Positions 49,163 to 57,051 of a stretch of DNA of 64,000 bases are shown one piece after another. The translations under genes were made by a program, and so were the position numbers. The DNA comes from an uncultured Flavobacteriaceae bacterium (GTDB lineage Bacteria > Bacteroidota > Bacteroidia > Flavobacteriales > Flavobacteriaceae), in NCBI GenBank assembly GCA_937136455.1, contig CAKZOO010000100.1:62001-126000 (forward strand), in the 5' to 3' direction. The notes below the pieces were generated by a model. The model saw nothing but the letters and a program-made list of their open reading frames with translations. It searched no databases and was not told the DNA's origin. Position 1 is the first letter of the stretch. Every line of letters begins with the position of its first letter.

Positions 49163-49642
49163 CTAATACCTGAAACGACACTTCCTACTTAGGTTTTGTC
49201 GCCAAGGGGTTTCCATGTCCCATTTGTTTTTATGAACTCCGATTATAACACCTGCCTCTATAATACTATCTTCACCGGAAGGGGGAAATACTACACAACC
49301 GATCATGTTTGGGTCAGCTTTTAAATCCTCCAGTAAGGATTCCCAAGAAGAGTCTGAATCACTGTCGCCATGATACTCAATTTCAACCTCTCTACGTCCC
49401 ACCTTCTCTTTCCGGCGCTTCAATGCTCCGTCGCCAGTACTGCCAGAACTCTTTTTAATCTGCTTTCGAATCAGGTGTTGCAGAGTTGCAATTGCAAAGT
49501 AATATTTGATCTGGCAATCACTTCCATCAGGGTGTTGGCCTTTAACTGTATCTAAGATAATTTGGAAATCAGTATCTGTAATATCAGTTTCATCCAAGCA
49601 TAACCAAAATCTAACCCAATCTATAAACTCTTGATCTGTCAT
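49163..49642 (-). CDS. Unknown protein, 159 aa, under a late promoter
   Basis: ATG 49642 has TAGGAG upstream. Helical N-terminus with an acidic start (MTDQEFIDWVRFWLCLDETDITDTDFQIILDTVK) resembles phage head-tail adaptor proteins; the middle is basic (LKRRKEKVGRREVEIEY). It is the only leftward gene here and has a bipartite promoter, so a virion role is plausible but unproven. Confidence 0.6.
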   Translation of the reverse strand: MTDQEFIDWVRFWLCLDETDITDTDFQIILDTVKGQHPDGSDCQIKYYFAIATLQHLIRKQIKKSSGSTGDGALKRRKEKVGRREVEIEYHGDSDSDSSWESLLEDLKADPNMIGCVVFPPSGEDSIIEAGVIIGVHKNKWDMETPWRQNLSRKCRFRY

Positions 49643-49681
49643 AAAATATCTCCTAAAAAATTATAAACTTTAATTAAACTC

Positions 49682-49710
49682 TTGACATACTATCTTTATA
49701 TACTTATTAT
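49682..49710 (+). promoter_or_regulatory. Sigma70-like promoter, overlapping a divergent late-type box
   Basis: TTGACA (49682-49687), 17-bp spacer, TATTAT (49705-49710), before the HNH gene at 49742. Confidence 0.6.
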
Positions 49711-49714
49711 ATCA
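49695..49714 (-). promoter_or_regulatory. Bipartite late promoter, minus strand
   Basis: Minus strand: TGATATAAT (-10 at 49711-49706), 5 bp, TATAAA (49700-49695). It overlaps the plus-strand -10 almost exactly. Confidence 0.5.
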
Positions 49715-49741
49715 CACATATTGACATCAGAGGAGAACATA

Positions 49742-50059
49742 ATGACATTCAGTAAACCTTTAAAGGGATCGTGGAAACTTAAACTTCCTATCAACTATGA
49801 AAAGTCTGATTGGAGAAAGCGTAAACAAGCGAGGGAACAATATTGTAAAGAACAAGGGTGGTTATGTTACCATTGTGGAGAAAGTTTGTTCGATGACCCT
49901 TCCAAAGAAGTTATGAAGAAAGTTATCAATGTGAAATTATTTCCTCCTTCCATGTTTGACCATCCTATCCACTTACATCACAACCATAGAACAGGAATGA
50001 CGATAGGTGCGGTTCATGCAAAATGTAATGCTGTATTGTGGCAATATTACGGAAAGTGA
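49742..50059 (+). CDS. Small HNH-family protein
   Basis: 105 residues from ATG 49742 (AGAGGAGA upstream). LCYHCGES gives one CxxC pair; HLHHNHRTGMTIGAVHAKCNAVLWQYYG holds the His-His-Asn-His core of a small HNH nuclease. A second zinc Cys pair is incomplete (AKC). Lies alone between a promoter and a terminator, so it is a self-contained cassette just before nrdD. Could be a homing nuclease or a recombination nuclease. Confidence 0.7.
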   Translation: MTFSKPLKGSWKLKLPINYEKSDWRKRKQAREQYCKEQGWLCYHCGESLFDDPSKEVMKKVINVKLFPPSMFDHPIHLHHNHRTGMTIGAVHAKCNAVLWQYYGK

Positions 50060-50062
50060 AAT

Positions 50063-50088
50063 AACCCACCGAATGGTGGGTTTTGTTT
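50063..50088 (+). terminator. Rho-independent terminator after the HNH gene
   Basis: AACCCACC, GAAT loop, GGTGGGTT, then TTGTTTTG. Confidence 0.75.
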
Positions 50089-50163
50089 TGATCAAGGTCA
50101 ATCCTATTCATTTGAGCAGGTGATACCATAGTAATACATTGAAATTTTAAGGAGATAAGTAGT

Positions 50164-52302
50164 TTGTTAGAAGTAATTAAAAGAGACGGAACAAAGGAAG
50201 ATTTCACCACTAAACGTATCTTCGAGGCGGTATATTCAGCAGCGACCGATGCAGGGCATGAAAGTGACGAAGCTTTTACCACATCCGACTCTGTAACTAC
50301 TAAAGTAGTTTTTAAAGTTTTACATAAGGGTGGTGATGATGTCCCTGTGGAAAGTATCCAAGATGATGTTGAAAAAGTGCTAATGTCCTCTAAGTACAAG
50401 GATGTTGCTAAAAAGTATATTGAATATCGAAGTGAACGTGATCGTGTGCGAGAGGGCAAATCACAACTACATTCCGCCATCAACTCTGTGATTGACCGAT
50501 CTGACCCTGCACTTATGTATGAGAACGGTAATCTGGATTCAGAAACACTAACCACACAACGTACACTGCTTACAGGAGAAGTTGCTAAGGTTTTTGCAGA
50601 TAACATTCTACCTAAAAGTGTGGTAGATGCCCATGAAGACGGAACTGTTCATTTCCATGATAAGAATTTCAACCCGCTGCAACCTTACACGAACTGTTGC
50701 TTGATTGACCTCAAGGGTATGTTAGAAAGAGGTTTTACTCTTGGAGGGGCATCTATTGGTAGTCCTAAATCTGTTGGAGTAGCTACTGCGGTTACAGCAC
50801 AGATTATTGCGCAAGTCTCTAGTTCTCAATATGGAGGTACTTCAATTGCTAATATCGATACAGTGATTGCACCTTACGTTGAGATGAACAAGCAGAGACA
50901 TTTGAAGATTGCAGAAGAATACAATATCCCTGATGCAGAACGTTATGCTGTTGAACGTACAGAAAAGGATACTTACGATGCGTTTCAGGCATTAGAATAT
51001 GAGATTAATTCTTTGTTCAACTCTCATGCACAAAGTCCGTTCACTACTTTGAGTTTTGGTACAGGAACTTCTTGGGCTGAACGCCTTATTCAAAAATGTA
51101 TTCTTGAAGTACGTGTTAAAGGTCTCGGTGAAAATGGTGTGACAGCCATCTTCCCTAAACTTATCATGTTCATAGAAGAAGGTATTAACCTTAAACCGGA
51201 AGATCCTAACTACGATTTGAAACAGCTTGCATTGAAGTGTGCAGCAACTCGTATGTACCCTGATATTATCAGTTCTAAGAACAATCGAGACATCACTGGT
51301 TCAAAAATTCCTGTAACATCAATGGGTTGTCGTAGCTTCCTTTCTGTGTGGAAAGATCCTAACGGGGAAGAAGTGCTGGATGGGCGTCAGAATTTAGGTG
51401 TTCATAGTTTAAACCTTCCTATGATTGGTTTAGAATCCGAAGGAGATATGGATAAATTCTGGAAGTTACTTGATGAAAAATGTGAAATTGCTTACAAAGG
51501 TATGATGTGTCGTATCAAAGTTTTTGAAGGTGTAACTGCAAGTGTAGCTCCCGTGTTGTACATGGAAGGTGCATTTGGTAAACCTTTACAGAAAGATGAT
51601 AAGATCCTTGATCTCTTCAAGAATGGTCGCGCATCACTATCTCTAGGGTACATCGGTCTTGCTGAACTTGCATATTATATGTTTGATACAAATTCTGTAG
51701 TAGAAGATCGGAATGCTTATGATTTTACTCTTGAAGTTGCTCAATTCTTGAGAGATAAATGTGACAAATGGAAAAAGGAATCTGGGTGGGGCACATCTTT
51801 ATACTCAACTCCGAGTGAAGGTTACTGTTCTCGTGCATTGGAGAAGTGTAAGGTTAAGTATGGTGTAATTCCAAATGTAACAGATAAAGATTATTTCACT
51901 AACTCATTCCACATTGATGTTCGTGAGAAGATTGACCCGTTCACTAAGATAGACCTAGAAGCTCCATTCCATTGGATTGCAAATGCAGGACACATTAGTT
52001 ACTGTGAGTTTCCAGACATGACAAACAATCTTGAAGGTTTGGAAGCGGTATGGGATTACGCAATGGAACATCTTGATTACTTTGGTACTAATACAGGTGC
52101 TGATCGTTGCTTCTGTTGCAGTTTTCAAGGAGAGGCAGTCCCTATTGGAAATGGGAAATATAAATGCCCTGAATGCGGGAATGATGATCAACAGAAATTG
52201 AACGTATGTCGACGTATATCAGGCTACTTAGGACAGGTTAACCAACGCCCTGTTAATAAAGGTAAACAGAATGAATTCAGTGTCCGAGTAAAACATAAAT
52301 AA
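50164..52302 (+). CDS. nrdD: Anaerobic (class III) ribonucleotide reductase, large subunit
   Basis: 712 residues; TTG start at 50164 with AAGGAGA upstream. The N-terminal 90 residues form an ATP-cone (EVIKRDGTKEDFTTKRIFEAVYSAA). The middle includes NPLQPYTNCCLIDLKGML and SPFTTLSFGTG. The C-terminus has a zinc site CFCC...CPEC and the glycyl-radical loop RRISGYLG with Gly687 as the radical residue. It reduces ribonucleotides to deoxyribonucleotides without oxygen, using formate or thioredoxin-type donors depending on subtype. It needs NrdG, encoded downstream. Implies replication in a low-oxygen host state. Confidence 0.95.
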   Translation: MLEVIKRDGTKEDFTTKRIFEAVYSAATDAGHESDEAFTTSDSVTTKVVFKVLHKGGDDVPVESIQDDVEKVLMSSKYKDVAKKYIEYRSERDRVREGKSQLHSAINSVIDRSDPALMYENGNLDSETLTTQRTLLTGEVAKVFADNILPKSVVDAHEDGTVHFHDKNFNPLQPYTNCCLIDLKGMLERGFTLGGASIGSPKSVGVATAVTAQIIAQVSSSQYGGTSIANIDTVIAPYVEMNKQRHLKIAEEYNIPDAERYAVERTEKDTYDAFQALEYEINSLFNSHAQSPFTTLSFGTGTSWAERLIQKCILEVRVKGLGENGVTAIFPKLIMFIEEGINLKPEDPNYDLKQLALKCAATRMYPDIISSKNNRDITGSKIPVTSMGCRSFLSVWKDPNGEEVLDGRQNLGVHSLNLPMIGLESEGDMDKFWKLLDEKCEIAYKGMMCRIKVFEGVTASVAPVLYMEGAFGKPLQKDDKILDLFKNGRASLSLGYIGLAELAYYMFDTNSVVEDRNAYDFTLEVAQFLRDKCDKWKKESGWGTSLYSTPSEGYCSRALEKCKVKYGVIPNVTDKDYFTNSFHIDVREKIDPFTKIDLEAPFHWIANAGHISYCEFPDMTNNLEGLEAVWDYAMEHLDYFGTNTGADRCFCCSFQGEAVPIGNGKYKCPECGNDDQQKLNVCRRISGYLGQVNQRPVNKGKQNEFSVRVKHK

Positions 52303-52305
52303 TTC

Positions 52306-52334
52306 TTGACACATACTCCATCTTATCCTATTAT
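52306..52334 (+). promoter_or_regulatory. Sigma70-like promoter of the HNH gene
   Basis: TTGACA (52306-52311), 17-bp spacer, TATTAT (52329-52334). The -10 lies in the loop of the inverted repeat at 52315-52343. Confidence 0.65.
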
Positions 52335-52343
52335 TGATGGAGT
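52315..52343 (+). promoter_or_regulatory. Inverted repeat around the -10 of the HNH promoter
   Basis: ACTCCATC (52315-52322) and GATGGAGT (52336-52343), 8-bp perfect arms with a 13-nt loop. Transcripts from nrdD could form it; transcripts from the internal promoter cannot. Confidence 0.55.
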
Positions 52344-52364
52344 TTTACATTAAAGAGGTAGATT

Positions 52365-53033
52365 ATGGAAGAGTTTTATAAAGGTTCTGTTTATAGAGGA
52401 GGAAGTTTCACTCCTCATAGGACATTCACTGTTTTTCGGGAAGGGGAGATTTTACACTGGGAGTTGACACAAAATCAATATACAAAGGTAGACCTTGGCC
52501 AGTTTGAATATTTAAACCAAGTTACTTGGTCAGCAATAAAGGCTACTAATCATGTAGGTTGGTATGTAACCGGAGGAGGTAAGCACAGGGTTAATGGTTT
52601 TAAGATGCACCAGTACTTGGCGGGGATACAAAAACAGAAACTACATTTTGAGGTTGACCACGAAGATAGAGACCCGCTAAACAATACCTTAAGTAATCTG
52701 CGGTTAGCTACAAGGCGACAACAACAATTTAATTTAACACGGATACAATATAATAATAGTACTTCGGGAGGTTTGAACGGTGTCCGTGTAAATCGCTCAG
52801 GTAACTACCAAGCATATTTTAATGATAAGAATATGAAATTCAAAACTGTAGGCACTTTTAGTTGCAAGAAGCAAGCTGCTTTTGCTAGGGATGAAGCGGT
52901 CTATGAGGAATTTAAAAACGATAATCCTTTAGAAGGTTTAGATTGCAGAGGTATTACAGGAAGACCTACACTAGATTTCTTGTACTTCAATTACCCAGAA
53001 AGGTTAGGGTTGTCAGATCGAAAAGGGAAATAG
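52365..53033 (+). CDS. HNH-AP2 homing endonuclease
   Basis: 222 residues; AAAGAGG precedes ATG 52365. HNH core: HFEVDHEDRDPLNNTLSNLRLATRRQQQFN. The C-terminus GLNGVRVNRSGNYQAYFNDKNMKFKTVGTFSCKKQAAFARDEAVYE is an AP2-type DNA-binding domain. Inserted between nrdD and nrdG, a common place for phage homing nucleases, since nrd genes are conserved targets. Its end is 5 bp before nrdG, so it may also carry nrdG transcription. Confidence 0.88.
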   Translation: MEEFYKGSVYRGGSFTPHRTFTVFREGEILHWELTQNQYTKVDLGQFEYLNQVTWSAIKATNHVGWYVTGGGKHRVNGFKMHQYLAGIQKQKLHFEVDHEDRDPLNNTLSNLRLATRRQQQFNLTRIQYNNSTSGGLNGVRVNRSGNYQAYFNDKNMKFKTVGTFSCKKQAAFARDEAVYEEFKNDNPLEGLDCRGITGRPTLDFLYFNYPERLGLSDRKGK

Positions 53034-53038
53034 GTACT

Positions 53039-53509
53039 ATGAATTACTGTGGATATTACCCACAGGATATGGTAAACGGTATAGGTATTCGTGTATCTGT
53101 ATTCTTAAGTGGATGTAGTCATGGTTGTAACGGTTGTTTCTCTCCTGAAAGTCACAATCCCACTCACGGAGAGCCTGTTACAGAGGAGTTTATCCGAAAG
53201 TTGCTAAAAGATACCGACAAACATTATATAAGTGGTGTGAGTTTCCTAGGAGGCGATCCTTTACATAAACGTAACTATCAAGAAGTAATCAATTTGTGTC
53301 GTCGTATTAAACAAGGACTTCCTGAGAAGAATATCTGGTTATGGACAGGTTACACTTTTGCAGAAATTAAAGAGGACGTATTACGTAGGCCAATACTTGA
53401 TGTTATAGATGTTTTGGTAGATGGTAAGTTTGTACAGGAGTTGAAATCGACGAACACACCTTTCCGAGGAAGTAGTAATCAGAAGATTATAAAGATTAAA
53501 AACCTATGA
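53039..53509 (+). CDS. nrdG: Anaerobic ribonucleotide reductase activating protein
   Basis: 156 residues from ATG 53039. Radical SAM motif CSHGCNGC (CxxxCxxC) binds a 4Fe-4S cluster and S-adenosylmethionine; FLGGDPL is the GGE/GGD-type SAM-binding strand, and IWLWTGYTFAEI is typical of NrdG. It generates the glycyl radical on NrdD. The usual length is about 155. Separated from nrdD by the HNH gene. Confidence 0.94.
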   Translation: MNYCGYYPQDMVNGIGIRVSVFLSGCSHGCNGCFSPESHNPTHGEPVTEEFIRKLLKDTDKHYISGVSFLGGDPLHKRNYQEVINLCRRIKQGLPEKNIWLWTGYTFAEIKEDVLRRPILDVIDVLVDGKFVQELKSTNTPFRGSSNQKIIKIKNL

Positions 53510-53673
53510 AAAGATTTATAATCAAGGTGCATGTAAAGGGAGAGCTTATGTACTGGACATTGAACGGCTCTACCGTTCACAGAGAAGCAGCTTACCGTTT
53601 TACAGAAGGTAACGTTCCAGAAATGTTTAAATCTTCCTTGAAAGCTCCCTATATTGAAAAAGAATATGTATGA
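53506..53673 (+). CDS. Small basic protein downstream of nrdG
   Basis: 55 residues (MKRFIIKVHVKGELMYWTLNG...), starting inside the nrdG stop (ATGA) and ending just before a terminator. Beta-like pattern. Probably cotranslated with nrdG. Not recognised. Confidence 0.55.
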   Translation: MKRFIIKVHVKGELMYWTLNGSTVHREAAYRFTEGNVPEMFKSSLKAPYIEKEYV

Positions 53674-53676
53674 AAT

Positions 53677-53701
53677 AAACCCACCGTAAGGTGGGTTTTC
53701 T
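53677..53701 (+). terminator. Rho-independent terminator after the nrdG operon
   Basis: AAACCCACC, GTAA loop, GGTGGGTTT, then TCTTAT. It separates nrdG from the glycyl-radical fragment. Confidence 0.75.
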
Positions 53702-53956
53702 TATGGAAGGAAACAAGTACTTGTATATGACTTCCCTAATGCAATTAATGCCCCAAGCGATAAGTGTTTGGAGTGTAAATATGAAGGTGAGTTGAAAAAC
53801 ACTTCAAAAGGTTTTGTATGTCCGAGTTGTGGAAACAGTGATCAGAAAAAACTTTATGCAATTCGAAGAGTAAGTGGGTATCTAGGCAACCCTGCACAAA
53901 GACCTTTTAATGTAGGTAAGAGTAGAGAAGTGAAGAACCGTTTGAAAAATATGTAA
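53690..53956 (+). pseudogene. Isolated NrdD-type glycyl-radical domain (remnant or spare part)
   Basis: The frame is open from 53690; the only in-frame start-like codon is TTG 53768, without a ribosome binding site. Reading from 53726 gives YDFPNAINAPSDKCLECKYEGE, then CPSCGNSDQKKL and RRVSGYLGNPAQRPFNVGK: the complete zinc site (CLEC, CPSC) and glycyl-radical loop of NrdD. It differs clearly from the intact nrdD of this phage, so it is not a simple recent duplication. It could be the 3' end of a replaced nrdD, or a stand-alone radical domain similar in concept to YfiD. A terminator just upstream argues for a remnant. Confidence 0.6.
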
Positions 53957-53961
53957 CAAAT

Positions 53962-53992
53962 AAAATAGTCCACCGAATGGTGGGCTATTTTA
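53962..53992. terminator. Bidirectional terminator
   Basis: AAAATAG-T-CCACC, GAAT loop, GGTGG-G-CTATTTT, a 13-bp stem with one T-G pair, lying between convergent transcription units. Confidence 0.8.
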
Positions 53993-54002
53993 ATCCTTGG
54001 TT

Positions 54003-55286
54003 TTAAGGTGCATCATTAACTATATCTAACGAAGTCATATTAACCATTAGAAAATCTGAATCACCGATACTGTCCTGAAGTATAGGGTATGTGTCTCCAT
54101 CTCCCATTCTCCACCATGCAGATGGAGGATTTAACAGGGAAGATAGATCAAACGGTACACCTAAATTGTAAATAGTTGCAATATTACTTGATTGATCTGA
54201 ATTGAACAAAGCCACTTCGTCAAGCTTACAGTTATTTCTCATGTAATTGGAAGAGGTTCCGTTCCTACCCAGTAAGAAATATTCAGGAAGAATACTACTC
54301 GAATACCCAAAATTGCCATGAGATGTGTTTAATGTTTGCTCAACACCATCAATGAAAATCTTGAACCTGCTGTAGAAGTCTGAGATATCTAACGGACTGC
54401 CACCTGTAGTACCACCATCATAAGTAACTAGTATGTTATACCATACGTTTTGGGAAATACCGTTATTAGGTGTCTCAAACTCTAAGTAACTATTATTAGT
54501 TCCGTAACGAAGTCTTAGATGACGATCATTACTACTTCCATCATACCAAAGTTGAACTCTGCCTTCTACGCTCTGGCTTGAGCCACCAAACATCAATAAG
54601 GTTTGTTCTTGATCAGAAGAAGTACCTGCCTTAAAGTATAAAGAAATACTCCATGCATCGGAAGCCCCTGTGCCGTTTGCAGCTCGGAACAAAGGGTTCA
54701 ATACAGAAGGTATACCGAAACAGTAGTCGTTGTTATTGAATCGTACACTCTTAGTGTTGGCATAAGGAGGATTAGATACTGTGATAGTTAAGGTTTGTAA
54801 ATCACTACCATTGTAGTTTACAGCTCTCATAGTGGGTGTATATACCCCTGAAGGTAACGATCCTAGAATCTTACGTACATTACCCTCTGAAGTAACCAAT
54901 CCACTAGGAAGATTTTCCCATTCATATCCAACACCGAAGTCTGCAGTAAGCTCATAGTTGATCACCTCTCCAGATACCGCACTGATGTTTAGAGAGGACG
55001 TAATAACCGGAACCTCTGAACCAGAAGTACCACTAACCATAAATTCAGCGTTCAGTGCATTTACAGTGGAAGATCCATCAGTACCGTATACATTATCGTT
55101 CTCGTCGATAAACTCATCATAAGGTTCATCCGATACGATATCCACTTGTTTAGCTAGATCTCTTATAGAAACTAAAGTATCATCTGTATCGTTAAGAATT
55201 GCTTGTAAGGAGTTAGTGAATTGTGCCCCATTAGCATCTTGAAGGAAGATACTATTAGCTGCATCATCTCTATAGATTTTAATCAT
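54003..55286 (-). CDS. Structural protein with Ig-like and LamG domains
   Basis: 427 residues. Residues about 90-180 form an Ig/cadherin-like module (ISAVSGEVINYELTADFGVGYEWENLPSGL, PTMRAVNYNGSDLQTLTITVSNPP). Residues about 185-400 form a LamG/concanavalin-like jelly roll (WSISLYFKAGTSSDQEQTLLMFGG, NVWYNILVTYDGGT, FKIFIDGVEQTLN, KLDEVALFNSD). Such modules bind carbohydrates on the virion surface. It lies at the 3' end of the head operon and overlaps the next gene by 4 bp. A fibre or capsid decoration role is inferred. Confidence 0.7.
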   Translation of the reverse strand: MIKIYRDDAANSIFLQDANGAQFTNSLQAILNDTDDTLVSIRDLAKQVDIVSDEPYDEFIDENDNVYGTDGSSTVNALNAEFMVSGTSGSEVPVITSSLNISAVSGEVINYELTADFGVGYEWENLPSGLVTSEGNVRKILGSLPSGVYTPTMRAVNYNGSDLQTLTITVSNPPYANTKSVRFNNNDYCFGIPSVLNPLFRAANGTGASDAWSISLYFKAGTSSDQEQTLLMFGGSSQSVEGRVQLWYDGSSNDRHLRLRYGTNNSYLEFETPNNGISQNVWYNILVTYDGGTTGGSPLDISDFYSRFKIFIDGVEQTLNTSHGNFGYSSSILPEYFLLGRNGTSSNYMRNNCKLDEVALFNSDQSSNIATIYNLGVPFDLSSLLNPPSAWWRMGDGDTYPILQDSIGDSDFLMVNMTSLDIVNDAP

Positions 55287-56185
55287 CGTCTAACCACTCC
55301 TATAGCCGAACCTGCATTGACCAAAGTACCGTTGGTAGATAATTTAACTTGTAATTTTACAGGATTATCTTTAGTGTTAGAATCACCCACATAAATCATA
55401 TCCGGTGTCAAACTGAATCGATAAGGTTGTCCACTACCACTATCAAGTCTACCAACAATTTTCTCTAGAGTGTACTCCCCCAATCCAGTACCAAGAACAT
55501 ACCTCAAAGTAAGTAAGGAGTTATTTGTACTAGGAGTCACGCTGTAATCGTTCCTAATAAACACAGTATCACCGAAATTAAGTTCAGTGAGGTCTAGATA
55601 ACCTGTGGAAGTATCTATAAGCTGTGTTACATCTGACGGTAGGAAATTTAAGTTTGTGAATGCACCAAGTCCATCATTAGGTATATCAGTCCAAGTATCT
55701 GCAACAAGTGTTACAGGAGTTGTTGAAGTGCTAGTATCATTATAATCTCCAATACCATCACGAGTGGGTGCTGTAGAGTTCAGAGGGTCTACTTGGATCA
55801 ATCCGCCAGTATAACTTGCAGTGTTGTGCATACGGGCGGTGACAGTGCTTAGGATATTCACATCAAAAGAGTCTAGACCAGTATTTACCCAAGAAAACCC
55901 TGTTGCCATTTTGAATCGTACAATACCACCATTAGTAGGTACTACATATACTGAATAGTCTTGTACACCTTCGGCAGGTATTAAGGATGGGTCAGGAAAC
56001 TCAAGAGTCTGAGTAACACCATCTACATTCACTACAATAACATTACAACTACTGTCAATAATAGAAACACCATCAACCCCTGAAGCATTTATTTCTATAG
56101 CATCTCTAGGATTACAAGGAGAGGATGAAGATGAAGAACCTCCACCACCGTTTCCTCCTAATGATCCTCTAAGTAAAATAGGCAT
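55283..56185 (-). CDS. Structural protein, possibly head fibre/decoration, 300 aa
   Basis: N-terminal Gly/Ser-rich linker (LGGNGGGGSSSSSSPC), then beta-rich sequence with LNFLPSDVTQLIDTSTGYLDLTELNFGDTVFIRNDYSVTP, a pattern common in phage fibre shafts and heads. The gene abuts its two neighbours, forming one cassette. Exact role unknown. Confidence 0.6.
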   Translation of the reverse strand: MPILLRGSLGGNGGGGSSSSSSPCNPRDAIEINASGVDGVSIIDSSCNVIVVNVDGVTQTLEFPDPSLIPAEGVQDYSVYVVPTNGGIVRFKMATGFSWVNTGLDSFDVNILSTVTARMHNTASYTGGLIQVDPLNSTAPTRDGIGDYNDTSTSTTPVTLVADTWTDIPNDGLGAFTNLNFLPSDVTQLIDTSTGYLDLTELNFGDTVFIRNDYSVTPSTNNSLLTLRYVLGTGLGEYTLEKIVGRLDSGSGQPYRFSLTPDMIYVGDSNTKDNPVKLQVKLSTNGTLVNAGSAIGVVRR

Positions 56186-56467
56186 CTATACCTCCTTAGC
56201 AGAAAGTTTACAACTGTAATTTCCTACTGGTTTCGCCCAGATATCATCACTACCTGCCACAATATCAGCCACTGCGTAGTTACGATCAATACCTGTCAAG
56301 GTGTCTCCCTCAGCGTCTGCAGCAGGGACAGTATCACTCTCCTGTAACATAACGGAACCACTGTGGTTTTGTATTTGGAAAGCTGTTCCTGTAATAAACC
56401 CAAACAAGGTATTTAGGTTAGTCCACTGGTCAGGAGAAACTCTCTCAACCTTTATTTTTTCAGCCAT
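56186..56467 (-). CDS. Small structural-type protein, 93 aa
   Basis: First gene of the three-gene LamG cassette, AAAGGACA before ATG 56467. FQIQNHSGSVMLQESDTVPAADAEGDTL is the beta-sandwich pattern frequent in small virion proteins. Its stop abuts the next start. Driven by the late promoter at 56493-56513. Confidence 0.6.
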   Translation of the reverse strand: MAEKIKVERVSPDQWTNLNTLFGFITGTAFQIQNHSGSVMLQESDTVPAADAEGDTLTGIDRNYAVADIVAGSDDIWAKPVGNYSCKLSAKEV

Positions 56468-56492
56468 TATTATGTCCTTTCTTTGTTTGTAT

Positions 56493-56513
56493 CTTATAAT
56501 AAATATTATACCA
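56493..56513 (-). promoter_or_regulatory. Bipartite late promoter
   Basis: Minus strand: TGGTATAAT (-10 at 56510-56505), 6 bp, TATAAG (56498-56493). Confidence 0.6.
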
Positions 56514-56595
56514 CAAAGGTTATATAAAGTGTTGACAAGGTAAGGTTAAAGATGTATTGTATATTGGAAAGTTAAGTTAATAAGGAGAAAAATAA

Positions 56596-56994
56596 ATGGT
56601 AGATAAGCAAGAAATTTTACAACAACTACAACGTAACCGTAAGAACCCCACTATTGTAGAAGATGTACAACCAATAACACTGGGCATGCCTGTTCAAATT
56701 GCAAAGGAAGGCGGTAATTTCTTTAGGCATATGATGGTGGTTCGAGGAGAAGACAGGTTTGCAATATTACAATATTCAGGAGAGTTACCATTGAAGTTGG
56801 ATATGACAGAGTCACATAAAACCGATACCAAGAAAGTTGATCTGGTAAGTAAGAATGTAGCAGATATTGTAGAGGATGCAATTGATACATGGCTTGATTA
56901 TAAACATTACCACCTACCTGCATACACTTTTATTGTTAGTTATTGCTTGGTGAAGGGTATAGACTTGATTGAGATGGGCGTGTTTGAATTGTAG
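56596..56994 (+). CDS. Unknown protein, 132 aa
   Basis: AAGGAGA precedes ATG 56596; TTGACA lies at 56532-56537 but no good -10 follows. Mixed alpha/beta (MVVRGEDRFAILQYSGELPLKL). A rightward gene inside the leftward head region, closed by the hairpin at 57007-57024. Not recognised. Confidence 0.65.
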   Translation: MVDKQEILQQLQRNRKNPTIVEDVQPITLGMPVQIAKEGGNFFRHMMVVRGEDRFAILQYSGELPLKLDMTESHKTDTKKVDLVSKNVADIVEDAIDTWLDYKHYHLPAYTFIVSYCLVKGIDLIEMGVFEL

Positions 56995-57006
56995 GGATGT
57001 GAAAAT

Positions 57007-57026
57007 GCCCACCGAATGGTGGGCTA
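57007..57026. terminator. Bidirectional hairpin terminator
   Basis: GCCCACC, GAAT loop, GGTGGGC, between convergent genes. Short T-run only. Confidence 0.6.
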
Positions 57027-57051
57027 TGTGATCAACACTCTGTAGCCAATA

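Noticed and set aside
49965..50606. A 213-codon minus-strand frame over the start of nrdD
   Set aside because: The plus strand encodes a clear ATP-cone and NrdD; the minus frame has no start signal and Ser-rich shadow composition.
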